Origin: CALHVX01 sp964640725
GTDB taxonomy: Bacteria > Pseudomonadota > Gammaproteobacteria > Pseudomonadales > Azotimanducaceae
Assembly: GCA_964640725.1 (NCBI GenBank)
Contig: CAZXIJ010000003.1
Span: 1 to 64,000, forward strand
Direction: 5' to 3'
Length of the DNA stretch: 64,000 bases
The notes under the pieces were generated by a model that made no database searches, had not been told where the DNA came from, and was given only the letters and a program-made list of their open reading frames with translations. This document shows positions 1 to 8,276 of the stretch, piece after piece; position 1 is the first letter of the stretch; every line of letters starts with the position of its first letter. Made by a program: the position numbers and the translations under genes.

Positions 1-1642
1 GATCGCTGGTCGTTCCTGCAGCGTCTGTCACTGCAAAGGTGAAGCTGTCGGCACCCGTCGCACCAGGGTTCGGAGTGTAGGTGTAGACACCGCCCGCACC
101 GCCTGTCAGCGCGCCCTGGGTGGGCTGATCAACGATCGCAAAGGTCAACGCCAACCCTTCGGGATCGGCCCCCGCAAGGGTGATGTCCACCGGCACATCC
201 ATCGCAACAGATACCGCTTGTGGCGTTGCTGTGGGGGCACCATCGACTGTGATCGTGACCGTCGCTGGAGCACTGGTGGAACTGCCGTCATCGACCGTGA
301 ACGTGAAAGTGTCCGCACCCACAAAGCCGGTGGTCGGTGTGTAGGTATAAACCTCGGTACCTGGCGCGCCCACGATCAGAAGCGTGCCGTTCGTCGGACC
401 CGCATCAATGGCATAAGTCAGCGGATCGCCGTCCGGGTCGGAGCCGGCCAGCGTGATATCTATCGGAGCGTCTTCGGGCGTGCTGACCGATTGGGCAGAC
501 GCTGTCGGAAGGCCGTTTACTTCAAGGGTAACGACCGCAGGATCGCTAAAGGTACTGGATCCGTCAGCCACCTCAAAGGTGAAGCTGTCGGTGCCACTGA
601 AGCCGGGCGCTGGCGTGTAGGTGTACTCGCTCAGATCACCCACAAGGTCACCATTCGTTGGCAAGCTCAGAACATAGAATTCGAGTCCGGCTCCCTCCGG
701 ATCGATGCCGGTCAGGGTGATCGCAACCGGCACGTCAACGTCTGTCGTCACGGTCTGTGCGTTTGCGGTGGGCGTGCCATCCACTTCAATCGTCACCGTC
801 GCGGGCGCGCTGGTGTTGGCCGCATCGCTCGCCGTGAACATGAATATATCGATGCCGGCGGTGCCTGGATCTGGCGTATATACGAAGTCCCCTGGGCTCG
901 CCCCTGGCGTCAGCACACCCGATGTCGGAGGTGCGACGATGGTGAACGTCAGCGGATCTCCGGCAACGTCGGTGGCGTCCAGCGTTAGCGCAAGCGGCGT
1001 GTCCATCAGCCCGAGTTCGGAGCTGTCAAACGCCTCTGGAGCGCCGTTGATCTCGATCGTGACCAACCCTGGAGGGCTCGTCGACAGGCCATCGAAAGCG
1101 GTGAGCTCCACATCGTCGATGGTATCGCCGACCCCTGGATTCGGCGTGTAGGTCACCGTCGCGCCGGAAATCGTGATTGCACCCTGTGTGGGGGGCGAGA
1201 CGACCGCGTAGGCCAGCGGGTCACCTTCCGGATCCGTGAAGTCGAGGCTGAAGCTGCCACCAACATTGGCTGGGACTTCCACGGCGTTGGGCCCATTGAA
1301 AACGGGCTCGCCATTGATCGTGATCGTCACCGTGGCGAGGGCACTGGTCGAGGTACCGTCGTTCGCAGTGAAGGTGAAGGAGTCGGAGCCGCTCGATTGA
1401 GCAGATCCATAGGTGTAACTGGCGCCGGAACCAGTCAGAGTTCCGGAAGGCGAGTCGACAATGGAAAAGGTGAGCGGGTCGCCGTCAGGATCACTGCCGG
1501 TCAGCGTAATGGCCACGGTGTCGCCACCCGCGCCAACCGCGCCCACAGTCACCGCCTGATTATCGGCAACGGGTGGCGCCGCGTAAGCAGGCGCAGCGAC
1601 CAAAACCAGCACAGCAATCCAAAAAGCGCGCAGCAGCGTCAA
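1..1642 (-). CDS. Secreted tandem Ig/cadherin-like repeat protein, 5' part
   Basis: The reading frame is open from a TTG at 1642 to the window edge, giving 547 codons with no stop, so the protein continues outside. TTG is the only usable start: an in-frame TGA lies eight codons upstream with no ATG or GTG between, and a GGGAGGA ribosome-binding site (1651-1657) sits 8 bases before it. Residues 1-21 form a signal peptide ending in AYA. The rest is about six degenerate repeats of about 90 residues, each with a DPDGDPLTF-like segment, a YTYTP-like strand, a DSFTF strand and an ATVTI strand ending in a Gly-Pro-Thr linker. This is the pattern of Big_9/'tandem-95' adhesin and matrix proteins. The C-terminus, which would show the anchoring or secretion route, is not in the window. 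Ligand is unknown. Confidence 0.85.
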   Translation of the reverse strand, partial: MTLLRAFWIAVLVLVAAPAYAAPPVADNQAVTVGAVGAGGDTVAITLTGSDPDGDPLTFSIVDSPSGTLTGSGASYTYGSAQSSGSDSFTFTANDGTSTSALATVTITINGEPVFNGPNAVEVPANVGGSFSLDFTDPEGDPLAYAVVSPPTQGAITISGATVTYTPNPGVGDTIDDVELTAFDGLSTSPPGLVTIEINGAPEAFDSSELGLMDTPLALTLDATDVAGDPLTFTIVAPPTSGVLTPGASPGDFVYTPDPGTAGIDIFMFTASDAANTSAPATVTIEVDGTPTANAQTVTTDVDVPVAITLTGIDPEGAGLEFYVLSLPTNGDLVGDLSEYTYTPAPGFSGTDSFTFEVADGSSTFSDPAVVTLEVNGLPTASAQSVSTPEDAPIDITLAGSDPDGDPLTYAIDAGPTNGTLLIVGAPGTEVYTYTPTTGFVGADTFTFTVDDGSSTSAPATVTITVDGAPTATPQAVSVAMDVPVDITLAGADPEGLALTFAIVDQPTQGALTGGAGGVYTYTPNPGATGADSFTFAVTDAAGTTSD

Positions 1643-1936
1643 GGCCGATCTCCTCCCTAAGTGTCAGCTTCCCCAGCTGCATTTCCGTTCGGCAATCTTC
1701 CCGCAGGCACCCTGGGCTGGGGCCAGCCTTCAGGTCGAGAAGCATGCAGCGATGTCACTGATCGACATCGTCAGACAGGAAGCTTGGTAGAGGACCCGCT
1801 CCAAGTCAACAAGATACATGCGTTATTTGCGGCCACTCTGTGCTTGGCCAGAAAGCATATTGCTCAGCTGCCTAGGTCCAGGGTCGCGACACCAGATTCA
1901 AGTCCAGGACCACCCGGCGCGTCGCTGCAGGCGTGG
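1643..1936. other. Intergenic region, 294 bases
   Basis: No credible gene is visible between the repeat protein and dinB. It must hold the promoter of the repeat protein. A perfect 7-base inverted repeat, CGATGTC and GACATCG with a 7-base spacer (1750-1770), lies about 110 bases upstream of the TTG start and could be a binding site for a dimeric regulator, but nothing confirms this. Confidence 0.4.
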
Positions 1937-3199
1937 TCAGGGATCCTCGCTCGGGCTCGAGTCTGTCTCGAAATCCAGGCGCACGCCGCTTCGAAGCACC
2001 GTATCGTCCTGGAGGTCCTTTGCCCGGCGCAGCGCACCCTCGCCAAAACGGGACTCCAGGCGATCGATGACCCTCTCGAGCTTCCCGGTCGATGCTGCGC
2101 CAGGGTTCCCGGGGCGTTCCGGTGCCGACGGCCCAAACAGCGACAGCTGGCTCACCTGATCGGCCTTCATCAGATCAGACAGCCCCAATCCGATCAGCCG
2201 GAAGGGCCCGGGGTGATCGAACTCCGAAAGCAAATGCAGGGCGGCTTGCTGCAGCCGCTCGGAGACATCGGTGGGCTCAATTGCCATCTGACGGGTCAAA
2301 ATCTGGAAGTCCGAGGTCTTCAGCTTCACCCTCAGGGTACGGGCCAGCCACTGCTTTGCTCGCAAGCGCTTGCCCAATCGATCCGCAGCCCGGGTCAGGT
2401 GCGCCTGAATCTGCTTCCTGTCCCGCAGGTCTTCCCGCAGCGTTCGCTCTGAGCTGATCGACTTGACCCGACGCATCGCCGCCACCCGCCGGGCATCTTC
2501 GCCGCGGGACAGCGCGGCAAACCGTGTTCCCAATTCGCCAAACTGCTGACGCAGCACTTCGGGGTCAGCGGCCGCAACGTCGCCGATGGTGGCATAACCC
2601 GCCGCCTCCAGCCGCGCCTGGGTCTTGGGCCCGGCGCCCCAGAGCCGGCTGACAGACTGGGGCGCAAGCCAGGCCCGGGCATCCTCTGGCGGCACGATCG
2701 TCACCGCATCGGGCTTGCGATAGCCGCTGGCCACCTTGGCAACGTATTTGGTGCCCGAGACGCCGACGGAAATGGTCAGGCCACCGGTGGCGTCAAACAC
2801 GGCCTGCTTGAGCGATAGCGCCATCTCATGGGGCACACCGAACAGGTGCTCCGTGCCGGTCATGTTCAGAAAGGCCTCGTCCAGGCTGATGGCTTCGACT
2901 TCCGGCGAGAAGTCCCGAAACACCGCCATAACTCGCTTAGACAGCTCGGTGTAGCGCTCAAACCGCGGCGGCACCACCGTCGCGTCCGGGCAGCGCCGCA
3001 GGGCTTCGGCCATGGGCATGGCACTACCGACCTTGAAGGGCCGCGCTTCGTAGCTGGCCGTGAGCACGACCCCGCGCCCGGTTCGAGGGCCGATCAGGAG
3101 CGGCTTCCCGCGGAGCGAAGGGTCATCCAGCTGCTCCACGGATGCGTAAAACGCATCCAGGTCAGCGTGCGCGATCACCCGGGGCCATGTGGAACTCAT
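1937..3199 (-). CDS. dinB: DNA polymerase IV (Y-family translesion polymerase)
   Basis: Error-prone polymerase that bypasses damaged template bases in the cytoplasm. The 420-residue protein has the family layout: palm/finger with the N-terminal motif HADLDAFY (Asp13) and SLDEAF (Asp107, Glu108) giving the catalytic carboxylates, a helix-hairpin-helix thumb around 185-235, and a little-finger domain around 245-345. A beta-clamp-binding pentapeptide QLSLF lies at 351-355, followed by a poorly conserved tail. Length is about 60 residues above E. coli DinB because of this tail. A TATACT hexamer ends 6 bases before the ATG and no Shine-Dalgarno sequence is visible, so a leaderless message is possible. 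No clear LexA box was seen. Confidence 0.95.
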   Translation of the reverse strand: MSSTWPRVIAHADLDAFYASVEQLDDPSLRGKPLLIGPRTGRGVVLTASYEARPFKVGSAMPMAEALRRCPDATVVPPRFERYTELSKRVMAVFRDFSPEVEAISLDEAFLNMTGTEHLFGVPHEMALSLKQAVFDATGGLTISVGVSGTKYVAKVASGYRKPDAVTIVPPEDARAWLAPQSVSRLWGAGPKTQARLEAAGYATIGDVAAADPEVLRQQFGELGTRFAALSRGEDARRVAAMRRVKSISSERTLREDLRDRKQIQAHLTRAADRLGKRLRAKQWLARTLRVKLKTSDFQILTRQMAIEPTDVSERLQQAALHLLSEFDHPGPFRLIGLGLSDLMKADQVSQLSLFGPSAPERPGNPGAASTGKLERVIDRLESRFGEGALRRAKDLQDDTVLRSGVRLDFETDSSPSEDP

Positions 3200-3205
3200 G
3201 GCCCG

Positions 3206-3211
3206 AGTATA
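3206..3211 (-). promoter_or_regulatory. Candidate -10 element of dinB
   Basis: TATACT on the minus strand, ending 6 bases before the dinB ATG; transcription from it would start at or next to the initiation codon. No matching -35 hexamer was recognised, so this is weak. Confidence 0.3.
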
Positions 3212-3224
3212 CGCACGACAGCCC

Positions 3225-4655
3225 TCAGCCGGCGGCGGTGCCCAGGGCCAGCTGGGCCCGGCGGTTGAACAGCGCCCGATTGACCAGCAGCGCCATCGCG
3301 ATGCTGAAGACCAGGGTCGCGAACATGCAGTGGATGTAGTGGAAGGGCTGCAGCACCAGGGTCAGGTAGCCGTACATCGTCACGCCGCTCACCACGCCAA
3401 TGATGGCGGCTTTCGCATCGACGTTGCGGAACAGCAGCCCGACGATGAACACCGACAGGATCGGCATGGACAGGAAGCCGTAGCGTTCCTGCAGGATGTT
3501 GATCAGGCTTTCTTCCGCCATGTAGATCGGTACCAGCGCCAGCCCCACGATCGCCAGGAGAATAGAGACGACGCCGCTCAGCACCGGAATGCTCCTGGGC
3601 TCGCCCACGTAGGCTTCGTGAATGTCGCAAACGTACAGCGCCGCAGATGCATTGAGAATGCTGTTGAACGTCGTCAGCAGCGCGGCCGCCATCGCCGCGG
3701 CAAAGGCCCCGGACAGCCAGCCCGGCAGCAGATCGCCCACGATTCGGCCGTAAGCGGCGTCGTTGATATCGCCGTACAGCTTGAAGGCCACGATGCCCGG
3801 GACCGTCACGATGATCGGCACGATGAGGAGCCGGATCCCGGCCGCGGCCAGCACGCCCTTGCGCGCCTCGCCTATGTTCGGCGCCGCCATGGCCCGCTGG
3901 GTGATCGTCTGGTTGGTGCTCCAGTAGAAAGTCTGAATGAAGATCATGCCGGTGAACAGGGTGTGCCAGGGAATCGGGGAGTCGTTGCCGCCGATCATGG
4001 TCAGGCGTTCCGCCGGCACATCGCTCAAGTCAAAGTTGATGGCATCCAGCGCCAGGTACACCAGCAACAAAGCCAGAGACAGAATCAGCACGCCGCTGTA
4101 GGTGTCGCTGACGGCGACGGCCCGCAGCCCGCCGAGCACGGCGTAAGCTGCGCCCACGGTCGCCAGCGCCAGGGCGATGACCATAATCGGCACGTCCAGA
4201 TCGAACATGGTCTGCAGAAACAGGGAGCCTCCGTAGAGCACCGCGGGCAGAAAGATAAAGATGTTGCCCAGCAGAAACAGAAAGGAGATGAGGGCGCGGA
4301 TGTGCTTGTCGTTGTACTTCTTCTGCAGCAGCTCCGTCGTGGTCGTGCAGTTGTTGCGGTAATAGACCGGCAAAAAGACAAAGGCCAGAATCAGCAGCCC
4401 CGCCACCGCCGCCAGCTCCCACCAGGCCAGCAGCAGCATCTGGTTGCCGTTCATGCCCACCAGCTGGTCCGTCGACAGGTTCGTCAGGGTGATGGAGCCG
4501 GCTACGAAGTACCAGGTCAGCCCACCGTTCGCGAGGAAATAGTCGTGCCCGGAGCCGCGCTCGCCGGCGCTCTTGCGACGACACTTGAGATAGGTGAGAA
4601 AACCGATGAGGGCGGTGATACCCACGAACACGCCAACCTGAACCGGATCAAGCAT
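3225..4655 (-). CDS. Sodium:solute symporter (SSS/SLC5 family), probable sugar carrier
   Basis: Inner-membrane Na+-coupled uptake carrier of 476 residues with about 13 hydrophobic segments, as expected for the SGLT-like fold. The stretch WSTNQTITQRAMAA and the sequence around GGLRAVAVSDTYSGV are typical SSS landmarks. The start ATG is preceded by a purine-rich AGGGGGAG. It follows the alpha-galactosidase gene by 42 bases on the same strand, so the two are probably one transcript. This suggests import of galactose or an alpha-galactoside after passage through the outer-membrane receptor encoded at 8277-11156. Substrate is inferred from context only; SSS members also carry other sugars and carboxylates. 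Confidence 0.88.
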   Translation of the reverse strand: MLDPVQVGVFVGITALIGFLTYLKCRRKSAGERGSGHDYFLANGGLTWYFVAGSITLTNLSTDQLVGMNGNQMLLLAWWELAAVAGLLILAFVFLPVYYRNNCTTTTELLQKKYNDKHIRALISFLFLLGNIFIFLPAVLYGGSLFLQTMFDLDVPIMVIALALATVGAAYAVLGGLRAVAVSDTYSGVLILSLALLLVYLALDAINFDLSDVPAERLTMIGGNDSPIPWHTLFTGMIFIQTFYWSTNQTITQRAMAAPNIGEARKGVLAAAGIRLLIVPIIVTVPGIVAFKLYGDINDAAYGRIVGDLLPGWLSGAFAAAMAAALLTTFNSILNASAALYVCDIHEAYVGEPRSIPVLSGVVSILLAIVGLALVPIYMAEESLINILQERYGFLSMPILSVFIVGLLFRNVDAKAAIIGVVSGVTMYGYLTLVLQPFHYIHCMFATLVFSIAMALLVNRALFNRRAQLALGTAAG

Positions 4656-4697
4656 CGCTCCCCCTGGCGCTCCCCAGCGCTCTCCTGGCCGCAGGCG

Positions 4698-6065
4698 TTA
4701 AGCTTCGCGCAGCGCCTGCGGCAGATAGTCTCCGTGCGCCTCGATCAGATCGTCCACCAGCGCGTGGATCTCGTCGATGCTCAGCACCGCTGCCGTATGC
4801 GGATCAAACAGCGCCGCATGATAGATGTGTTCGCGCTTGCCCGTCAGCGCCGCTTCGACGGTGAGCTCGTGTACGTTCAGATTGGTCTGCATGAGCGCCG
4901 ACAGCTGGATGGGCAGAGACCCGACGGCCTGGGGAGTGATGCCCCGGGAGTCCACCGCGCAGGGCACTTCGACAATGCTCTCGGCGGGCAGGTTATCGAT
5001 CAGCCCGCGATTCGGAACGTTGCCGTAAATCAGGCTGGGCTCGCCGGTCTCCATCGAGTGCACGATGCTGGCGCCGTACTCGTCACTGCGCGTCACGTCG
5101 AAGGTAGTCGCCGGGTCTTCCATCTGCGCCTGCAGGGTCTGCCAGCCTTCCAGCTGGTATTCACAGCGGCGAATGTACTCGTCCAGAGGGATGTTGAACT
5201 GCTCGATCAGGTCTTCGCGCCCGGGCTTGATGAACCAGGGCACGTACTCGCTGAAATGCTCGCTGGACTCCGTCACGAAATAGCCGAAGGACTCGAGCAC
5301 CTTGTAGCGCACCGCGTCGCTCAAACCGACCACGCCGCCATCAGAGCGATCCGCATGACCGCGCTCGGGCATGGGCCCCTGCTGCCCTACCCGGCGAATC
5401 AGCGGGTACAGGTCCTGCCCGTCGCGCTCAAACTTCAGGTAAAAGGCCATGTGGTTGATACCGGCACACAGATAGTCGATCTCGTCGATCGGCACGCCAA
5501 TGTCCTTGGCCAGATCTTGCGCCGTGTGCTGAACGCTGTGGCACAGCCCCACCGTGCGGATCTTTGAGCTTCGCGCCATGGCCCGGCAGTTCATCACCAT
5601 GGGATTGACGTAGTTGATGTGCGTGACGTCCGGGCACAGCGCTTCCATCTCGGCGGTCATGTCCTGAAACACCGGAATGGTTCGCAGGCCGCGCATGATG
5701 CCGCCGATACCGAGCGTGTCGGCGATGGTCTGCCGGAGCCCGTATTTTTTGGGCACCTCGAAGTCGGTCACGGTGCAGGGGCGATAGCCGCCGACCTGAA
5801 ACATGCTGATGATGTAGTCAGCGCCGTCAAAGGCGGCCCGGCGGTCGAGCGTCGCCTCGATGACAGGCTTCGCCCCCAGGGCGCTCGCCACCTTGCTGGC
5901 AACGATCTCTGACGTCTTCAGGCGTTCCGGGTCGATGTCGAACAGCGTCAGCGTCGATTCCGCCAACGCACCAAAGCTGAGGATATCGCCAATCAAATTC
6001 TTGGCAAACACCGTTGATCCGGCCCCGACAAATACGATTTTCGGCGCGCGATTCGCACTTCCCAC
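4698..6065 (-). CDS. Alpha-galactosidase, glycoside hydrolase family 4 (MelA-like)
   Basis: NAD- and metal-dependent GH4 glycosidase that releases galactose from alpha-galactosides in the cytoplasm. It shows the N-terminal dinucleotide fold (VFVGAGSTVFAKN, residues 11-23), NYVNP (151-155), the metal-ligand regions CHSVQ (Cys175) and GINH (His205), and MelA-like sequence between them. I chose the GTG at 6065: it has a GGTGAGGAG site 9 bases upstream and gives 455 residues, the normal family length. A start at 6194 would add 43 low-complexity residues in front of the nucleotide fold. Next gene downstream is the sodium symporter; the AraC regulator is divergent. GH4 also contains alpha-glucosidases and glucuronidases, but the motifs fit MelA best. 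Confidence 0.88.
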   Translation of the reverse strand: MGSANRAPKIVFVGAGSTVFAKNLIGDILSFGALAESTLTLFDIDPERLKTSEIVASKVASALGAKPVIEATLDRRAAFDGADYIISMFQVGGYRPCTVTDFEVPKKYGLRQTIADTLGIGGIMRGLRTIPVFQDMTAEMEALCPDVTHINYVNPMVMNCRAMARSSKIRTVGLCHSVQHTAQDLAKDIGVPIDEIDYLCAGINHMAFYLKFERDGQDLYPLIRRVGQQGPMPERGHADRSDGGVVGLSDAVRYKVLESFGYFVTESSEHFSEYVPWFIKPGREDLIEQFNIPLDEYIRRCEYQLEGWQTLQAQMEDPATTFDVTRSDEYGASIVHSMETGEPSLIYGNVPNRGLIDNLPAESIVEVPCAVDSRGITPQAVGSLPIQLSALMQTNLNVHELTVEAALTGKREHIYHAALFDPHTAAVLSIDEIHALVDDLIEAHGDYLPQALREA

Positions 6066-6229
6066 GACTGCAGTCTCCTCACCAGAAGCCGGTACTTCAA
6101 AGGCCGGCTGACTCCCCAGATTCCCCCGCAGGGAAACCGCCGCAGACCCAACGCTGGCCCCGGCAGGAGGCTCAGACGCGGCGCGACAGGACAAGCTAAC
6201 GCGCCACCGGGAAGCATAGAATAGATGGC

Positions 6230-6252
6230 TTGGTCCATCATGTGTTTTTTGG
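6230..6252. promoter_or_regulatory. Shared operator-like motif, copy 1 (GH4/AraC intergenic region)
   Basis: TTGG, five variable bases, then CATGTGTTTTTTGG. The 18 fixed bases occur identically at 11273-11295 upstream of the TonB receptor gene. The copy lies about 165 bases upstream of the preferred alpha-galactosidase start and 15 bases before the preferred start of the AraC-type regulator, which is the expected place for an operator controlling both divergent transcripts. Being a match between two promoter regions of one locus, it is a good candidate for the regulator's own site, though binding is not shown. Confidence 0.6.
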
Positions 6253-6266
6253 TAGCGTCTGTGACT

Positions 6267-7100
6267 ATGTTGTTGCCTGACTCGACCCGCGTCCTGATCC
6301 AGAACTCTGTGCCCTCGCCCCTGGGCGGCATCTCACTGGCCGGGGTGGTGCGCGGCGGCGCCGGGGTGCCGCCGCCGAACCGGGTGCTCAACCGCTACTC
6401 GCTGGTTTACCTGTTCGAAGGGCACGGCAGCTACAGCGACGACCACCACGAGCAGATCCCGATCAAGCCTGGCGATGTCATCCAGCTGGCACCCCACACC
6501 CGGCATTGGTACGGGCCCAAGGGGCACCTGAACTGGCACGAGGTGTATCTGATTTTCGAAGGGCCTGTATTCGATACCTGGGCGGCCGAGGACTGCTTCG
6601 ACATTGGCCAGCCCGTCGTCTCCCTGGCGCCCATCGACTACTGGCGAGACCGCTTCCTGAGCACCATTGGCGGCGGCGGTGCCGAAGACCGCTACGGCGG
6701 AATCGCCGAGGTGATCCGCCTGCAGTCCCTGCTGCTGGACATCCAGAAAGCCCTGCGCGCCGAGCCCCAGAAGGACTCGCAGTGGGTTCAGCGGGCCAAA
6801 CACGCCCTGCAGAACGCCGCGTCGAGCCAGGAAGCTGCGCTCTCCCTCGGGCTGTCCTACGAGTCGTTTCGAAAAAAGTTTCGCCGCAGCTACGGCATTC
6901 CGCCGGCACGCTATCACGCCAACCTGGTCATGGAACGGGCCTGCGAGCTGCTTGCCACCAGTGACCGCTCGGTCAAGGACATCGCCCGAACCCTTGAGTA
7001 CTGCGACGAGTTCCACTTCAGCAAGCGTTTCAGCCAGATCATCGGCTGCTCGCCCAGCACGTACCGCAGCCTGTCCGCCGTCTCCAGCCGCGAAGGCTGA
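6267..7100 (+). CDS. AraC-family transcriptional regulator of the galactoside locus
   Basis: A 277-residue protein with an N-terminal cupin-like sugar-binding domain (about residues 15-95, including KPGDVIQLAPHTRHWYGP) and a C-terminal pair of helix-turn-helix motifs (about 175-270, with SYESFRKKFRRSYG and the AraC signature around RSVKDIARTLEYCDEFHFSKRF). The start was set at ATG 6267 because an earlier ATG (6225) would place the conserved operator-like motif inside the coding region and add an unalignable leader. No strong ribosome-binding site distinguishes the two. It is divergent from the alpha-galactosidase-symporter pair and probably controls it and the TonB receptor in response to a galactoside. 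Its stop lies 7 bases from that of the convergent galT. Confidence 0.85.
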   Translation: MLLPDSTRVLIQNSVPSPLGGISLAGVVRGGAGVPPPNRVLNRYSLVYLFEGHGSYSDDHHEQIPIKPGDVIQLAPHTRHWYGPKGHLNWHEVYLIFEGPVFDTWAAEDCFDIGQPVVSLAPIDYWRDRFLSTIGGGGAEDRYGGIAEVIRLQSLLLDIQKALRAEPQKDSQWVQRAKHALQNAASSQEAALSLGLSYESFRKKFRRSYGIPPARYHANLVMERACELLATSDRSVKDIARTLEYCDEFHFSKRFSQIIGCSPSTYRSLSAVSSREG

Positions 7101-7107
7101 GCCCGGC

Positions 7108-8166
7108 TCAGGCCTGAATGAGCGTTTCCGGTTGCGATCGCAGCATCTGCGCTGCCGCTTCCGGGGTCAGGTCGCGTTGCGGTTCCGCCAGCATCTCGTA
7201 GCCCACCATAAATTTGCGCACCTCCGCGGAGCGCAGCAGCGGCGGATAGAAATGCATGTGCAGGGTAAAGCTGTCGTCGTGGCCACCGGCCAGGGGCGCC
7301 TGATGGATGCCTGCCGAATAGGGAAAGCTCACGCGAAACAGGTTGTCGTAGCGCACGGACAGCCGCTGCACGATGTCGGCGAATGCCCGGTGCTCTCCGC
7401 GGCTGAGCGTTGCCAGCCGGGCGTGCTGCGCCCGGGGCAGAATCAGCACTTCGTAGGGCCAGGTCGCCCAGTAGGGGACCAGCGCCACAAAGTCATCGTT
7501 GCTGCAGACCAGCCGCGCGCCGTCGGCACACTCGGCGGCGCAGTAATCCATCAGCAGCGCCCGGCCCTGTTCGGCCCGGTACGCAGCACATCGTGCCAGT
7601 TCCTCGCGCAGCTCATCGGGCACTGACGCCTGGGCCCAGATCTGCCCGTGCGGGTGCGGGTTGCTGCAGCCCATGAGCTCGCCCTTGTTCTCAAAGATCT
7701 GCACAGCGCCTTCCGGGTAGCGCGCGCCCAGCTCCGCGGACTGCGCGACCCACATCTGCACGACGGCCTCGACTTCGTCGACCGTGAGCGCAGACAGGGT
7801 CTTCGAATGATCGGGGGAGAAACACACCACGCGGCAGGTGCCAACCTCGGGCTCTGCCCGGAACAGGGCATGAGATGGGGTCCCGGACTGTGGTTCTGCT
7901 TCCCGGCGCAGCGCCGGAAAGTCGTTGTCAAAAACGTACACGCCCTCGTAGCCCGGATTAGAGGCACCCCCGGCCCGTTCATTGCCCGGACACAGATAGC
8001 AGCCGGGATCATAGGAAACCGCCGGCGGCCGCGCCGGCGCACCGGTCGCGCCCTGCCAGGGCCGGTCCAGCCGGTGGGGGCTGATCAGCACCCAGGAACC
8101 TTGCAGCGGGTTATAACGGCGATGGCTGCCCGTGGGCAGGGCCGGAGAGAAATCAGGATGACTCAT
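7108..8166 (-). CDS. galT: Galactose-1-phosphate uridylyltransferase
   Basis: Leloir-pathway enzyme that exchanges UMP between UDP-glucose and galactose 1-phosphate. The 352-residue length matches the family. Seen in the sequence are the zinc-binding CYLC pair (Cys57, Cys60), the active-site HPHGQ (171-175, nucleophile His173), and the C-terminal half with the HMHFYPPLLR stretch. It is a single gene between the convergent AraC regulator and the TonB receptor gene, with 110 bases upstream containing two inverted repeats. It links the alpha-galactosidase product to central metabolism, but galactokinase (galK), epimerase (galE) and mutarotase (galM) are not in the window. Confidence 0.95.
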   Translation of the reverse strand: MSHPDFSPALPTGSHRRYNPLQGSWVLISPHRLDRPWQGATGAPARPPAVSYDPGCYLCPGNERAGGASNPGYEGVYVFDNDFPALRREAEPQSGTPSHALFRAEPEVGTCRVVCFSPDHSKTLSALTVDEVEAVVQMWVAQSAELGARYPEGAVQIFENKGELMGCSNPHPHGQIWAQASVPDELREELARCAAYRAEQGRALLMDYCAAECADGARLVCSNDDFVALVPYWATWPYEVLILPRAQHARLATLSRGEHRAFADIVQRLSVRYDNLFRVSFPYSAGIHQAPLAGGHDDSFTLHMHFYPPLLRSAEVRKFMVGYEMLAEPQRDLTPEAAAQMLRSQPETLIQA

Positions 8167-8195
8167 GGGGCCGGCAGTCTAGCGACAGGCGCCGT

Positions 8196-8213
8196 CCGCA
8201 GCGAGCGCTGCGG
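8196..8213. repeat. Perfect inverted repeat upstream of galT
   Basis: CCGCAGC and GCTGCGG separated by GAGC form a 7-base-pair stem 30 bases upstream of the galT start. There is no T-run on either side, so it is not a standard intrinsic terminator; it may be a leader hairpin or chance in GC-rich sequence. Confidence 0.35.
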
Positions 8214-8222
8214 TTGGCGGGA

Positions 8223-8263
8223 AGCGGTTCCCGGCTCAGCGGGGGCCTGGCCGGGGAACCGCT
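8223..8263 (-). terminator. Stem-loop after the TonB receptor gene
   Basis: Arms 8223-8234 and 8251-8263 pair over 12 bases with one bulge around a 16-base loop, 14 bases downstream of the receptor stop codon on the minus strand. The place suits a terminator, but the U-tract is missing, so termination efficiency is doubtful. Confidence 0.4.
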
Positions 8264-8276
8264 GGACGCGGCTCGC

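Noticed and set aside
3189..5567. Long plus-strand open frame of about 790 codons opposite the symporter and alpha-galactosidase.
   Set aside because: Gln/Arg/His-rich composition typical of antisense frames in GC-rich DNA, no domain; both opposite-strand genes are clear families.
6066..6194. 43-residue N-terminal extension of the alpha-galactosidase.
   Set aside because: Low complexity, upstream of the nucleotide-binding fold, and a GTG with a good ribosome-binding site exists at 6065.
6239..6252. The T-run in CATGTGTTTTTTGG as a terminator.
   Set aside because: No preceding stem-loop, and the same sequence recurs upstream of another gene, which fits an operator better.
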